Assembly: GCA_934661105.1 (NCBI GenBank)
Contig: CAKUIV010000007.1
Span: 1-30,346, forward strand
Origin: an uncultured Ellagibacter sp.
GTDB lineage: Bacteria > Actinomycetota > Coriobacteriia > Coriobacteriales > Eggerthellaceae
Direction: 5' to 3'
Length of the DNA: 30,346 nt
A model generated the notes under the pieces. The model saw only the letters and a list, made by a program, of their open reading frames with translations, ran no database searches and was not told where the DNA came from. Shown piece after piece: positions 15,947 to 24,285 of this stretch (positions within the stretch are counted from its first letter, which is position 1; each line of letters opens with the position of its first letter). Made by a program: the position numbers and the translations under genes.

Positions 15947-18193
15947 TCAAGCCCCGAACGGTTCCTTCTGCCATGAAAGCGGCTCGTCGATCTTCACGAT
16001 GGTGCAATCCATCGCGTTGTACCACCAGGTGCCGATCATCGGCTCGCCGGCCTCGACCGAACACGTGGTCAGGCAGTTGACGTTCGACTCCCACATGCCG
16101 CCGAAATCGGGGGCGCCGGGCTCCCATTCGGGATGCCACCATCCGTAGTCGACGCTCGCAAGATCGTCGCGCATCGTGCGCACCTCGACGACGAAGCGCG
16201 CGCTTCCCTTGTCCGTCGCGAGTTCCGCCACGTCGCCCGCGGAAAGCCCGAAACGGCTCGCGGTAGCAGCCGACAGCTCCACCGTAGGATACGGCGAACT
16301 CTTGCGGAATTTCGGGTTATTGAAGTACATCGACGCGTTGTAGGGCTGTTTGCGCGCACCCGTCACCATGGCGATATGCCCACCGCCGCGCGCTTCGGCG
16401 CGAGCGATAAGCTCATCAGAGCACAGGTGCAGCGTGTCGGTCGGCTCGGGCAGGCGCGTGCCGCCCACTTCCGGCAAAATCTCGCTTGCAAGCTCGATCT
16501 TGCCCGTCGTCGTCGCGAACCCGCGCGGAGCACCCGTCTCGTCGGGATACAGGTACTTGTACGGCGCGGGCGGACGGAAGTACAACCCCTTCTCGCAGTA
16601 CTCTTCCCATGTCATCCCAGCCTGCGCAAGTGCGGCCTCGCAGGCGTCCTTGAACGTTTCATGCGGCCATGCGTCCGCCTGCCCCAGGCGAAGCCCCAGC
16701 TCGCGGAAGATGTCGTAGTCGCTGCGGCGCTCGTAATACGGCTCAACCGCTGCCGGCCCGCCGTACACGATGTTCGCGACGCCTCCGTGCTGTTGGAACA
16801 ACGGGCGCTCGATGGCGCCGGCGCACGGCAAGACGTAGTCCGCAATCTGCGCAGTCGGGGTCAGGTAGTAGTCGATGACCACGATAAGATCGAGTCCCAT
16901 GAGCGCGCGGAACACGCGATGGGTATCGGCATAGGTGAGCAGCGGATTCGTCGCGTTCACGATGAGCGCGCGCACCGGGTAAGGCTCGCCCGTCTCCATC
17001 GCGCGAAGCACGAGGTCGGGGTGCGCCGACGTCATATAGCGCATCGGGAGCGCGCAACCCAAGCGCTCGGTGATCGAGCGGATCTTCTTGTAACCGTCGT
17101 AGCACTGAAGCGGCGTGTACGGCGTGTTGAGGCAGCGCGCTTCATGCTCAGGTGCGAGCGTGCCCGCCATCTCAAGCTCGATCTCGGTGGTGAAGTCGCT
17201 CATCTCCGTCATGATGCAGGCACCGGGCTTGTCGATATTGCCGGTGACGGCGCGCAGGCAGCAGATGGCGCGATGCGTCGGCGCCACGTTCGAACCCGAC
17301 TGGTCGATGCCGCGCCCCGACACGAGGGCCGCCGCCCGGGCCTTCCCGAACAGGCGCGCGGCGCGGCGCACGTCATCGGCGGGAACGCCGCAGAACTCGG
17401 CGACGTGTTCGGGCGTGTACTTCTTCACATGCTCGGCGAGCTCGTCGAACCCATGGCACCACTCCGCGACGAAATCGCGGTCGTAGAGCTCTTCTTCGAT
17501 GATGACGTTCAAGAAGCCGAGCGCAAGCGCACAATCGGTGCCCGTTTTCGGCGCGATCCACAGATCGGCGCAACTCGCCGTGCGCGTGTAGCGCGGATCG
17601 ATCACGACGAGCGGTGTTGCGCTCTTGCCGATGTTGCGAACGGCTTGCCACCAGGAGGAGTTATCGGATTCGGCGGGGTTCGTGCCCCAGATGAACACGC
17701 ATTCGGTTTCCTCGTTGATGTCGGCTTCGATGGTCCAGCCGAACGTGATCGCATCCATCCAGATGCGCGGATTCCAGCAGATCTGCCCAATCCCCATATT
17801 GTTCGGCGAACCGAATCGGTTCATAAACCGATGAAGGGGCCAGAACGACGCATGCGGACCGCCGATCATCGAGGCGAGCGTCTCGGGGCCGTGCTCGTCC
17901 GCGAGAGCGCGCAAGCGGGCGGCGATGTCATCGAGCGCCTCGTCCCAGCTCACGCGCTCCCATGCGTTCGCACCGCGCTCGCCAACGCGGCGAATCGGGT
18001 AATTCACGCGGTCGGCGCCGTCGAGCACGTCGAGATTCATCTTCCAGCGCCTGCATCCGGCGAGGATCTTCGGGTCGTACGGGTAGCGCGACGGATCGGG
18101 CTTAAGATCGACCACGCGCCCGTCCTCAACCGTCGCGAAAAACGCGCAGAGGTATCCGCAGAAATGGCAGTTCGTCTTGCGCACTTCGCGCAT
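15947..18193 (-). CDS. Molybdopterin oxidoreductase (DMSO reductase family), cytoplasmic
   Basis: A 748-residue catalytic subunit. The start is ATG at 18193 with GGGGGA upstream, 1 nt after the stop of the CCG-domain gene; an in-frame ATG at 18226 lies inside that gene. The [4Fe-4S] cysteines are Cys9, Cys12, Cys16 and Cys47. Cys139 (GQICWNP) is the expected Mo/W ligand. The bis-MGD binding regions WGTNPAES, VVIDPRYTRTA and PKTGTDCALALGFLNVII are clear. There is no Tat signal. Overall it resembles acetylene hydratase, with the same cysteine spacing, but the catalytic Asp13 of that enzyme is Gly13 here, so hydratase activity is not expected. No dedicated Fe-S or NrfD subunit is adjacent; the HdrB-like and ferredoxin-DUF169 proteins may serve as electron partners (inference). 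Substrate unknown. Confidence 0.92.
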   Translation of the reverse strand: MREVRKTNCHFCGYLCAFFATVEDGRVVDLKPDPSRYPYDPKILAGCRRWKMNLDVLDGADRVNYPIRRVGERGANAWERVSWDEALDDIAARLRALADEHGPETLASMIGGPHASFWPLHRFMNRFGSPNNMGIGQICWNPRIWMDAITFGWTIEADINEETECVFIWGTNPAESDNSSWWQAVRNIGKSATPLVVIDPRYTRTASCADLWIAPKTGTDCALALGFLNVIIEEELYDRDFVAEWCHGFDELAEHVKKYTPEHVAEFCGVPADDVRRAARLFGKARAAALVSGRGIDQSGSNVAPTHRAICCLRAVTGNIDKPGACIMTEMSDFTTEIELEMAGTLAPEHEARCLNTPYTPLQCYDGYKKIRSITERLGCALPMRYMTSAHPDLVLRAMETGEPYPVRALIVNATNPLLTYADTHRVFRALMGLDLIVVIDYYLTPTAQIADYVLPCAGAIERPLFQQHGGVANIVYGGPAAVEPYYERRSDYDIFRELGLRLGQADAWPHETFKDACEAALAQAGMTWEEYCEKGLYFRPPAPYKYLYPDETGAPRGFATTTGKIELASEILPEVGGTRLPEPTDTLHLCSDELIARAEARGGGHIAMVTGARKQPYNASMYFNNPKFRKSSPYPTVELSAATASRFGLSAGDVAELATDKGSARFVVEVRTMRDDLASVDYGWWHPEWEPGAPDFGGMWESNVNCLTTCSVEAGEPMIGTWWYNAMDCTIVKIDEPLSWQKEPFGA

Positions 18194-18194
18194 G

Positions 18195-19199
18195 CTATTC
18201 CCCCTTCGCCTCGGAGTCGCCCCCAAGGCCCACGAACGTTCGCCTGCCCGACGATTCCTTCGTCACGCCAAGCGAATTGTCGAACAGAAAACGCAGTTTC
18301 ATATAGGAATCGACATGGTACCAATCGATTCGCCAGTTGTAGAGCAATTCCAGATAGTGGAACACCGGCACCTCATGCTGCGCCATGGTGAGCTGGAACG
18401 AGCAGCTCATGCAGGCGGTGACGATCGCCGATGCGCCGAGGGCCGAAGCCTCCTCGCCATGATCTTGCGCCTGCTTGTCGGCAAGGTCGTACTTCGCCGC
18501 GGCACGTGCGAGCGACCCGCAGCAAATCGAGTTTTTGCGCACATGCTCGCCTTCGACGAGCAGCCCCTCGGGCATGATCGCGCGCAAGCCGTCGGCGAAC
18601 TCGCCGGTGCGCTTATCGGGGCAAGAATCCTTCGGCATGAAGAGCACCTGCTCGGGCGCTCCGCACGCGGCGGTGCGATTTCCCGTCTCGTCGTACCAAT
18701 CGGGGTGACGCCACTTCATCTCGCGAGCGAGCATGTCGCGTGCGACGCCCTCATCGACACGATAGCCCAAATCGGAAAGAAGCTTCGGGAGCGCTATAAC
18801 CTCGATGCCGGAGGTGCGCTCATCGCGCCCGAGCGCCTGCCGCAACGCAAGCACGCAATTCGGGCATGCGGCGACGATACGCTCGACGCGAGCCGCGATC
18901 AGATGCTCGACAAGCTCGTCTTCGAAGGCTTTCCGCAAAGTTTTGCCATCGGGTTCGTAACTTAGGATCTTGCCGCAGCACAGAAGCGAGATGCCATCGG
19001 CCCAGCCCGCCCCGCGCAAAAGGTCGTACACCGACTGCACCAAAGGCAGCGCGTAGTTGATAAGCGAGCATCCTGGAAAGAACAGCGTCGGGCAGGTCTC
19101 GGGCACAACGGCGTTCTCGACCATAAGCGCCTGAAGACCGGGATAATCGCACTTCACCTGGTTGGAGGTCAGCGCGTCTTCGAATACATAGGGATCCAT
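18195..19199 (-). CDS. HdrB/GlpC-like (Fe-S) oxidoreductase with two CCG domains
   Basis: A 334-residue cytoplasmic protein with duplicated cysteine-rich CCG modules: FFPGCSL, LLCCGKIL and AACPNC in the first half, then KDSCPDKR, ICCGSLARAAAKY and TACMSCSFQL in the second. These modules bind noncubane [4Fe-4S] clusters in HdrB or take part in quinone/thiol electron transfer in GlpC and LldE-type proteins. It starts with ATG at 19199 behind a very strong GGAGGGGGG site and is the first gene of the 11491-19199 cluster. It abuts the molybdopterin gene (1-nt gap), so it is probably that enzyme's redox partner or a disulfide-reducing module. No N-terminal 4Fe-4S ferredoxin domain is present. Confidence 0.88.
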   Translation of the reverse strand: MDPYVFEDALTSNQVKCDYPGLQALMVENAVVPETCPTLFFPGCSLINYALPLVQSVYDLLRGAGWADGISLLCCGKILSYEPDGKTLRKAFEDELVEHLIAARVERIVAACPNCVLALRQALGRDERTSGIEVIALPKLLSDLGYRVDEGVARDMLAREMKWRHPDWYDETGNRTAACGAPEQVLFMPKDSCPDKRTGEFADGLRAIMPEGLLVEGEHVRKNSICCGSLARAAAKYDLADKQAQDHGEEASALGASAIVTACMSCSFQLTMAQHEVPVFHYLELLYNWRIDWYHVDSYMKLRFLFDNSLGVTKESSGRRTFVGLGGDSEAKGE

Positions 19200-19305
19200 C
19201 GTTTCCCCCCTCCGTCTTCTCTTTTTCCTACATGAATGCGAAGCGGCGCCCCCTAAAACACCGGAAACCTTCGCCCTCGTGTAGAAAAACGAGCAGATGA
19301 CAGAA

Positions 19306-19336
19306 GGCGAACCCGACCGCAGGGGCCGGGTTCGCC
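19306..19336 (-). terminator. Hairpin after the NrfD gene
   Basis: GGCGAACCCG (19306-19315) and CGGGTTCGCC (19327-19336) form a 10-bp GC-rich stem, about 50 nt beyond the NrfD stop on the minus strand. The downstream tail has few T residues, with TTTTT only about 20 nt later. It is placed between the two molybdopterin-enzyme operons. Confidence 0.5.
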
Positions 19337-19384
19337 GTCAAATCATTCGGCTTGCGCTTAGCGCAGCCTCATACCGCGCAGAAC

Positions 19385-20371
19385 TTAGTACATGTTCTGG
19401 CCGTAGGTCCAATGCTCGACGAACTCGGCATGCGGATCCGCGACGCGGTTGTAGTAGCGGTTCTCACCCGGGATCTCGGCGCGCTCGTCGGAGTAGACGC
19501 AGAGGTAACGGAGCAGAAGGCCGCCGCAGAGCACGAGCACCGGAGCCACAACAGAGGAGGCAGCGGAGTCGGCGCCGAAGACGTACAGGAAGAACGGGAT
19601 GACGAGGCCGCAGCCGATCATGCCGATCCAGAAGAGCGGGGCGGTCTTGCCCTTCACCCAACGGCGGGCGACCGCCTTCTGGGTGATGTTGCCAGCGCCC
19701 AGGAAGGACAGCACCATGATGAGCATGACGGTGATTTCAGCGCACACCAGGATGATGTCGACCACGTGGATGAGCTCGTGGATGACCTCGATCGTGAGAA
19801 GGTTCGCGATGGTCGCCGGAGCGAAGATGCCGAGCGACAGCGCGATGGCGGCGCAGGCGGTCGACAGGGCCGAGATGGTGAACAGCACCGGCAGGGCCGG
19901 GGTCGCCCAGAAGGAGTGGGCCTTCAGCGTGGAGAGCATGACGCCCGTGTACACCATGATGCCGAAGCCCGCGATGCCGGCGATCGTGGCGAACACCGGG
20001 GTGCCGCCGCCGAACACGGACGCGATGGCTCCGAGGAAGCCCCAATCAAGCGGCAGCACGTCGAGATAGCCGAGCAGCCAGAAGATGTCGCCGAACATGG
20101 CGATCACGAGGAGCGTCGCGCCCCATTTGATGATTGCCGTCGCCGTCGTCCATACGCGCCAGAACACAAGCGGCTGACCCAACTCGAACACGAGGAAGAA
20201 GCAGCCGACCGCGAGCGCGGCGAGCGCGAGGAACATCGGGACGAAGAACAGAGAGCCCGTGCCGGGAGCGACGATGAGGCTCAGAATAGCAGTGAGGCAC
20301 ATGATGCCGCCGCCGAGGCCACCCAAGAACAAGTAGATGACAATCGGCGCTTCCCAATAATGATGCTTCAT
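19385..20371 (-). CDS. NrfD/PsrC-family membrane anchor subunit
   Basis: A 328-residue integral membrane protein with about eight to nine hydrophobic segments, starting MKHHYWEAPIVIYLFLGGLGGG, the classic NrfD opening. It would exchange electrons with the menaquinone pool for the Fe-S subunit at 20371-20949. Its ATG shares bases with the stop of that gene (TAATG), so the two are translationally coupled. Together with the 20977-23847 catalytic subunit it forms a Dms/Psr-type three-subunit complex. The catalytic subunit lacks a Tat signal, so the catalytic side should face the cytoplasm. Confidence 0.94.
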   Translation of the reverse strand: MKHHYWEAPIVIYLFLGGLGGGIMCLTAILSLIVAPGTGSLFFVPMFLALAALAVGCFFLVFELGQPLVFWRVWTTATAIIKWGATLLVIAMFGDIFWLLGYLDVLPLDWGFLGAIASVFGGGTPVFATIAGIAGFGIMVYTGVMLSTLKAHSFWATPALPVLFTISALSTACAAIALSLGIFAPATIANLLTIEVIHELIHVVDIILVCAEITVMLIMVLSFLGAGNITQKAVARRWVKGKTAPLFWIGMIGCGLVIPFFLYVFGADSAASSVVAPVLVLCGGLLLRYLCVYSDERAEIPGENRYYNRVADPHAEFVEHWTYGQNMY

Positions 20372-20949
20372 TATCGCTGACCTCCCAAATCCGGAATGTA
20401 GTAGACCTGAGGATCCGTGCCGTGCTCGGTGAACAGGCGCTCGGTGTGGAGCGAGTTGATGAGCTTGGACACTTCAGAGTTGGGATCGTCCAGGTCGCCG
20501 AAGATACGAGCCTTCTGATGGCACGTCTGCACGCAATACGGCTGCGAGCCGGGCTCTTCTGCGCGGCGGTCCTTGCAGAAGGTGCACTTGCGCACGAAGC
20601 GGTGCAGGCGCGGGCCGAGCACGGAGGTGTCGCGCATGCCGTAGGGGCAGGCGTTGACGCACACCTTGCAGGCCATGCACTTCTTGGAGTCCACCCATAC
20701 CACGCCGTCGTCGTCCTGCTGGGACGCGCCGGTCGGGCAGCAGGGCACGCACTCGGGGTTGGCGCAGTGCATGCACAGCGTCGGGGTGTAGGTGCGATGG
20801 ACGTGGGGCCACTTGCCCTGGGCGCCCTCGGTCAGCACGGGGTTGTAGATGATGTCGAGCGGCAGATCGTTCCACGTACGGCAAGCAACCGTGCAGGAGT
20901 GGCAGCCGATGCAGCGACGCTGGTCAATGACCATAACATAACGAGTCAT
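20371..20949 (-). CDS. Four-cluster [4Fe-4S] electron-transfer subunit (DmsB/NrfC-like)
   Basis: A 192-residue ferredoxin-like subunit with four cysteine groups: CIGCHSCTVAC, CMHCANPECVPCCP, CMACKVCVNACP and CTFCKDRR...CVQTCHQKA. This is the standard layout that carries electrons between the molybdopterin subunit and the NrfD anchor. The ATG at 20949 follows AGGAAAGGA. It lies 27 nt behind the catalytic gene and is coupled to the NrfD gene. No signal peptide is present, in keeping with a cytoplasmic complex. Confidence 0.95.
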   Translation of the reverse strand: MTRYVMVIDQRRCIGCHSCTVACRTWNDLPLDIIYNPVLTEGAQGKWPHVHRTYTPTLCMHCANPECVPCCPTGASQQDDDGVVWVDSKKCMACKVCVNACPYGMRDTSVLGPRLHRFVRKCTFCKDRRAEEPGSQPYCVQTCHQKARIFGDLDDPNSEVSKLINSLHTERLFTEHGTDPQVYYIPDLGGQR

Positions 20950-20976
20950 TATCTATCCTTTCCTACTCGATTGCCT

Positions 20977-23847
20977 TTATTCCTCGATGGCTTCGTAGCT
21001 CATGGTGTAACGCTTGCCCGTTTCCTCGTCGATGAGGCCGTTGGTGGCGGGGTCGTACGCCCAGCCGTAGTAGGCGTCATGGTAGACGTTGGTGGCGGGG
21101 TCGATCAGCCAACCGCTCTCGGGGTTGTAGATGTAGGGCTTGTCGCCGAGGCGAGCGTAGCCCTTCTCACGATCCCAGGTGAGCTGGTCGGGGACGGCGT
21201 AGGGCGCGTCCTGACCCGGGTACAGGCGAATGCCCGCAAGCTCGGCGATGGGCTGGCGATCCATGGTGTACTTCTGACCCGTGGCCTTGTCGACGAGGCA
21301 CTCGGCCGCGGCGTTGTAGTACCAGCCGGAGTACGCGTCGACGTACTCGTTGGTCTTCGGGTCGATCAGCCAACCGGAATCGTCCAGACGGAACTGGGTG
21401 GAATCCTGGTAGAGCGAGTCGTTCTGCCACTGCCAGCTGTAGCCCTCGGGGACCTCCTTGGTGCAGGCAGGCTTCTCGAACGGGATCTTCTCCCAGCGGA
21501 GCTTGCGGTGCTCGAGATCGGCGGGATCGGTGGAGATGCCCGGCGTCTTCGCGCAGCCCGGGATGGACCACTGCTTGTCCTTGGCGTTCCACTCGTGGTC
21601 GGCCTCGGTGCACTTGTACACCTTGCACAGCAGGCCGCGGTTCGCCCAGGAGCCGCCCATCGGGTCGCAGTCCCACTCGTCGACGGAAGTGAGGACGTTG
21701 GTGTTGGACTCGAGGCAGCCGAACGGGTTGTCGAGGTCGAGGTTGGTGTCGCGCTCGGGGAACCACCAGCCGCGCGGCACGAACACGACGCGAGGATCGA
21801 CCTCGGGCTCGACGTTCGCGCGCATCTTGATGCGGCCGCGGCGGGTCTCGATCCAGCACCAGTCGCCGTGCTCGATGCCGAGCTTCTCAGCGAGCTCGGG
21901 GTTGATCGAGTAGTACGGGTCGGGGTACAGGAAGCGCATGCCCTGCATCTGGAAGTGCTCGGAGTGGTGGTACGGCATGAAGCCGCCGCCCGTGGTGAGC
22001 ACGATCGGGTACTCTTCGGCGAGCTCGGGATTGTCGATCTCGTTCTCGGCGCAGGGCAGGTAGGTCGGCATGCCGGGGTAGCCGAGTTCGCGCAGGATCG
22101 TGGAGTTGCACTCGATCTTGCCGGTCGGCGTCCAGAAGCCACCGCGCGTGACGTACTTGTTCTGGTGCAGCGGCGGATAGTACATGCGGATGTTGTTGAC
22201 GAAGTCGTTCCAGTCGGTGCACGGAAGGCCCAAAGGCTCGATGATGTGCCAGTAGACTTCTTCTTCCGTCTCCCACGGCCAGTTCGCCGGATCCTGGCCG
22301 CATGCCAGGCCGAGCGAACGCCAGAAGGACATGTCGGTGTGACGGTCGAACTTCGGCTGGATGGCGCGGCGGCCGCCCATGACGGAGTCGGTCGCGCCGT
22401 AGTGGGTGATGATGGTCGGACGCTCGAGAGCGCCGGCAGCCGGGAACACGTAGTCGGAGAAGAGGGCGGCGGGCGTCATCCAGTAGTCGACGGTGACGAG
22501 GAACTCGACCTTCTTCAGCGCGGCGAGCGTCATCTTGGAGTCGCCGTAGGAGTTCACCGGGTTGGTGGCGTTGCAGATGAGCGCGCGGATCTGGTACGGC
22601 TCGCCGGTGAGGATCGCCTTGAACACGCTCGGGCCGTGAGCCTCGCAGAACCACTCCGCGGGGAGGGTCTTGCCCCAGGTGCGCTTGGCGTTGTTTGAGA
22701 TGAGGGTGTAGCCGGGCCAGGAGGTCAGCTTGTACTTATCAGAACCGATCTGCTTGGCCTTCTGCTCCTCGGGGAGCAGCTCGTTGAGCTCGAGCTCTTC
22801 GTCGGTGACGAAGTTGAGCGCCGGGCCGGGCATGCCGTCGCCGCCGGGAACCTCGAGGTTGCCGGTGATGGCGCGCATGAGCTGACGGGCCTGAGAACCG
22901 GTCGCGGACGCCGGTCCGAACTGGTCCCAAGAGCAGCCCCACTGGATGCAGCCGGGCTTGGTGGTCGCGTACATGCGGGCAGCCTTGCGGATGTCCTCCG
23001 GGTCGAGCCAGGTGATGGGCGCCGCCCATTCCGGCGTGTAGGGCTGCATGTGCTCACGCAGCTCCTCGAAGCCGTCGCACCAGTTCTCGACGAACTCGAA
23101 GTCGTAGAGGAACTCGTTGATGATGACGTTGAGCATCGCGAGCGAGAGCGCGGTGTCCGAACCGGGACGCAGCGGCAGCCAGAGGTCGGCCTTGCATGCG
23201 GTCTCGGAGAAGCGCGGATCGACGTAGATGATCTTCATGCCGGCCAGCTGCAGGTCGGTGTAGCCGTGCATGGAGGGCAGCGAGGACGCGCCCGGGTTCA
23301 TGCCCCAGAGGATGAGGCACTTCGCGCCGCCGAGGTCGGTCTCGAACGGGGACCAACCGGCGACGACCGTTTCGGCCATGAACGTCGGGATCCAGCACAG
23401 AAGCGCGTTGTGGAAACCGTTCGGCGTGCCGAACTGGTTCAGGAAGCGGCGACGGGCCCAGTCGTCGGTACGGGTGGTGCCGCCCGCAGACGCCACAGCC
23501 TCGGCACCGGATTCGGCCTTGATCTGGTTGAGGCGCTCAGCGACCTCCTGGATCGCCTGATCGTACGGGATCTGCTCCCACTTGTTCTCGCCCTTTTCGC
23601 CTGCGCGCTTGAGCGCATGGTTGATGCGGGCGGGGTGATTGACGTGCAACAGCGCGCTCGTGCCGCGGCAGCACAGGCCACCCTGGTTGGAGTAATCCGG
23701 ATCGCCTTCGATCTTGATTACGTCGCCGTCCTTGACGTAGGCAAGGACACCGCAGTTGGCATGGCAGAAATAGCACTGAGTCCTGATGCGCTCGACGCCT
23801 TCGGCGAGTTCGCCGTTCTCGTCGTAAATGCTGACCTTATCAGCCAT
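20977..23847 (-). CDS. Molybdopterin oxidoreductase catalytic subunit with C-terminal repeat extension
   Basis: A 956-residue DMSO-reductase-family protein. Cluster cysteines are Cys25, Cys28, Cys32 and Cys59 (LCCRG); Cys151 (NALLCWIP) is the likely Mo/W ligand. MGD-binding segments include WGMNPGASS, YVDPRFSETACKADLW and PLRPGSDTALSLAMLNVIIN. The residue after the second cluster Cys is His29, not the Asp of acetylene hydratase. There is no Tat signal. The family core ends near residue 746 (LLCKVYKC); about 210 further residues follow and contain two copies of a Trp/Tyr/Asp-rich unit (listed separately). The start ATG follows GAGGGGAAGG. It heads an operon with the Fe-S and NrfD subunits. The substrate cannot be named; such enzymes in this bacterial group often reduce dietary or host compounds. 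Confidence 0.93.
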   Translation of the reverse strand: MADKVSIYDENGELAEGVERIRTQCYFCHANCGVLAYVKDGDVIKIEGDPDYSNQGGLCCRGTSALLHVNHPARINHALKRAGEKGENKWEQIPYDQAIQEVAERLNQIKAESGAEAVASAGGTTRTDDWARRRFLNQFGTPNGFHNALLCWIPTFMAETVVAGWSPFETDLGGAKCLILWGMNPGASSLPSMHGYTDLQLAGMKIIYVDPRFSETACKADLWLPLRPGSDTALSLAMLNVIINEFLYDFEFVENWCDGFEELREHMQPYTPEWAAPITWLDPEDIRKAARMYATTKPGCIQWGCSWDQFGPASATGSQARQLMRAITGNLEVPGGDGMPGPALNFVTDEELELNELLPEEQKAKQIGSDKYKLTSWPGYTLISNNAKRTWGKTLPAEWFCEAHGPSVFKAILTGEPYQIRALICNATNPVNSYGDSKMTLAALKKVEFLVTVDYWMTPAALFSDYVFPAAGALERPTIITHYGATDSVMGGRRAIQPKFDRHTDMSFWRSLGLACGQDPANWPWETEEEVYWHIIEPLGLPCTDWNDFVNNIRMYYPPLHQNKYVTRGGFWTPTGKIECNSTILRELGYPGMPTYLPCAENEIDNPELAEEYPIVLTTGGGFMPYHHSEHFQMQGMRFLYPDPYYSINPELAEKLGIEHGDWCWIETRRGRIKMRANVEPEVDPRVVFVPRGWWFPERDTNLDLDNPFGCLESNTNVLTSVDEWDCDPMGGSWANRGLLCKVYKCTEADHEWNAKDKQWSIPGCAKTPGISTDPADLEHRKLRWEKIPFEKPACTKEVPEGYSWQWQNDSLYQDSTQFRLDDSGWLIDPKTNEYVDAYSGWYYNAAAECLVDKATGQKYTMDRQPIAELAGIRLYPGQDAPYAVPDQLTWDREKGYARLGDKPYIYNPESGWLIDPATNVYHDAYYGWAYDPATNGLIDEETGKRYTMSYEAIEE
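20980..21384 (-). repeat. Duplicated aromatic-acidic unit in the molybdopterin enzyme C-terminus
   Basis: Residues 822-870 (DNA 21384-21238) and 908-956 (21126-20980) are two copies of a 49-residue unit. Shared anchors are SGWLIDP-TN at the start, then DAY-GW-Y, a second D-x2-TG and YTM at the end. Similarity extends weakly upstream (VPEGYSW / VPDQLTW), giving a unit of about 80 residues. The spacing of D-x-x-T and aromatic residues every 7-9 positions recalls eukaryotic OCRE-type octad repeats. At DNA level the copies share GTCGATCAGCCAACCG. It is absent from the usual family architecture. Confidence 0.8.
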
Positions 23848-23895
23848 CTACCTTCCCCTCTTCTTCTCGTCCTACAGACACTAGAAACTTCCATT

Positions 23896-23907
23896 CGGTT
23901 CGAACCG
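23896..23907. promoter_or_regulatory. 12-bp perfect palindrome upstream of the molybdopterin operon
   Basis: CGGTTCGAACCG lies 49 nt upstream of the 23847 start, inside the 438-nt divergent gap 23848-24285, a position fitting a regulator site. A second weak inverted repeat (ACAAT-N9-ATTGT, 24114-24132) lies further up. A TTATAC near 23968 on the minus strand could be a -10, without a clear -35. No regulator gene is adjacent. Confidence 0.3.
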
Positions 23908-24245
23908 TCTTGCAAGCGGGCCTTTGCTCTTGTCCGAAAAGCGCATGGCGCGCCCCGACGCGTTGACGTGAGAAGTGTATAAGAGCCCGCATACGCGAAC
24001 ATCGCCCCTTCGGTTTGAAAAGACGATTGGGATACACCCCGCGGTATGAGAGGCTGAAAACCTCTTTTTCAACCCGCCGTTAGCCGATTGTCCGAAGCCG
24101 ACCGCGAAAAAACACAATTGAGAGAGTATTGTTTTCCGCGTTCAACTATTCGACCGAATCTTCCAAAGGTGGATTATAGCCATTGCACCCCCCATGCCGC
24201 ACCATTCGACACCGCATTGGGCGCATTCCCGCAAGGCGAGCGGGT

Positions 24246-24251
24246 TATAAT
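24246..24251 (+). promoter_or_regulatory. -10 box for the PhnP-like gene
   Basis: A perfect TATAAT, 35 nt upstream of the ATG at 24286. No good -35 at 16-18 nt is found (TTCCCG at 14 nt, TTGGGC at 23 nt), so an activator may be needed or the match is chance. Confidence 0.45.
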
Positions 24252-24285
24252 CGACGGTGTACGGCAATAAGGAAAAGAGACATCC

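Noticed and set aside
15947..18193. Annotation as acetylene hydratase
   Set aside because: Cysteine spacing matches, but the catalytic Asp13 is replaced by Gly13, so only a family-level name is supportable.
24049..24065. Small hairpin AGAGG-CTGAAAA-CCTCT followed by TTTTC
   Set aside because: The stem is only 5 bp and no gene precedes it on the plus strand; probably chance.
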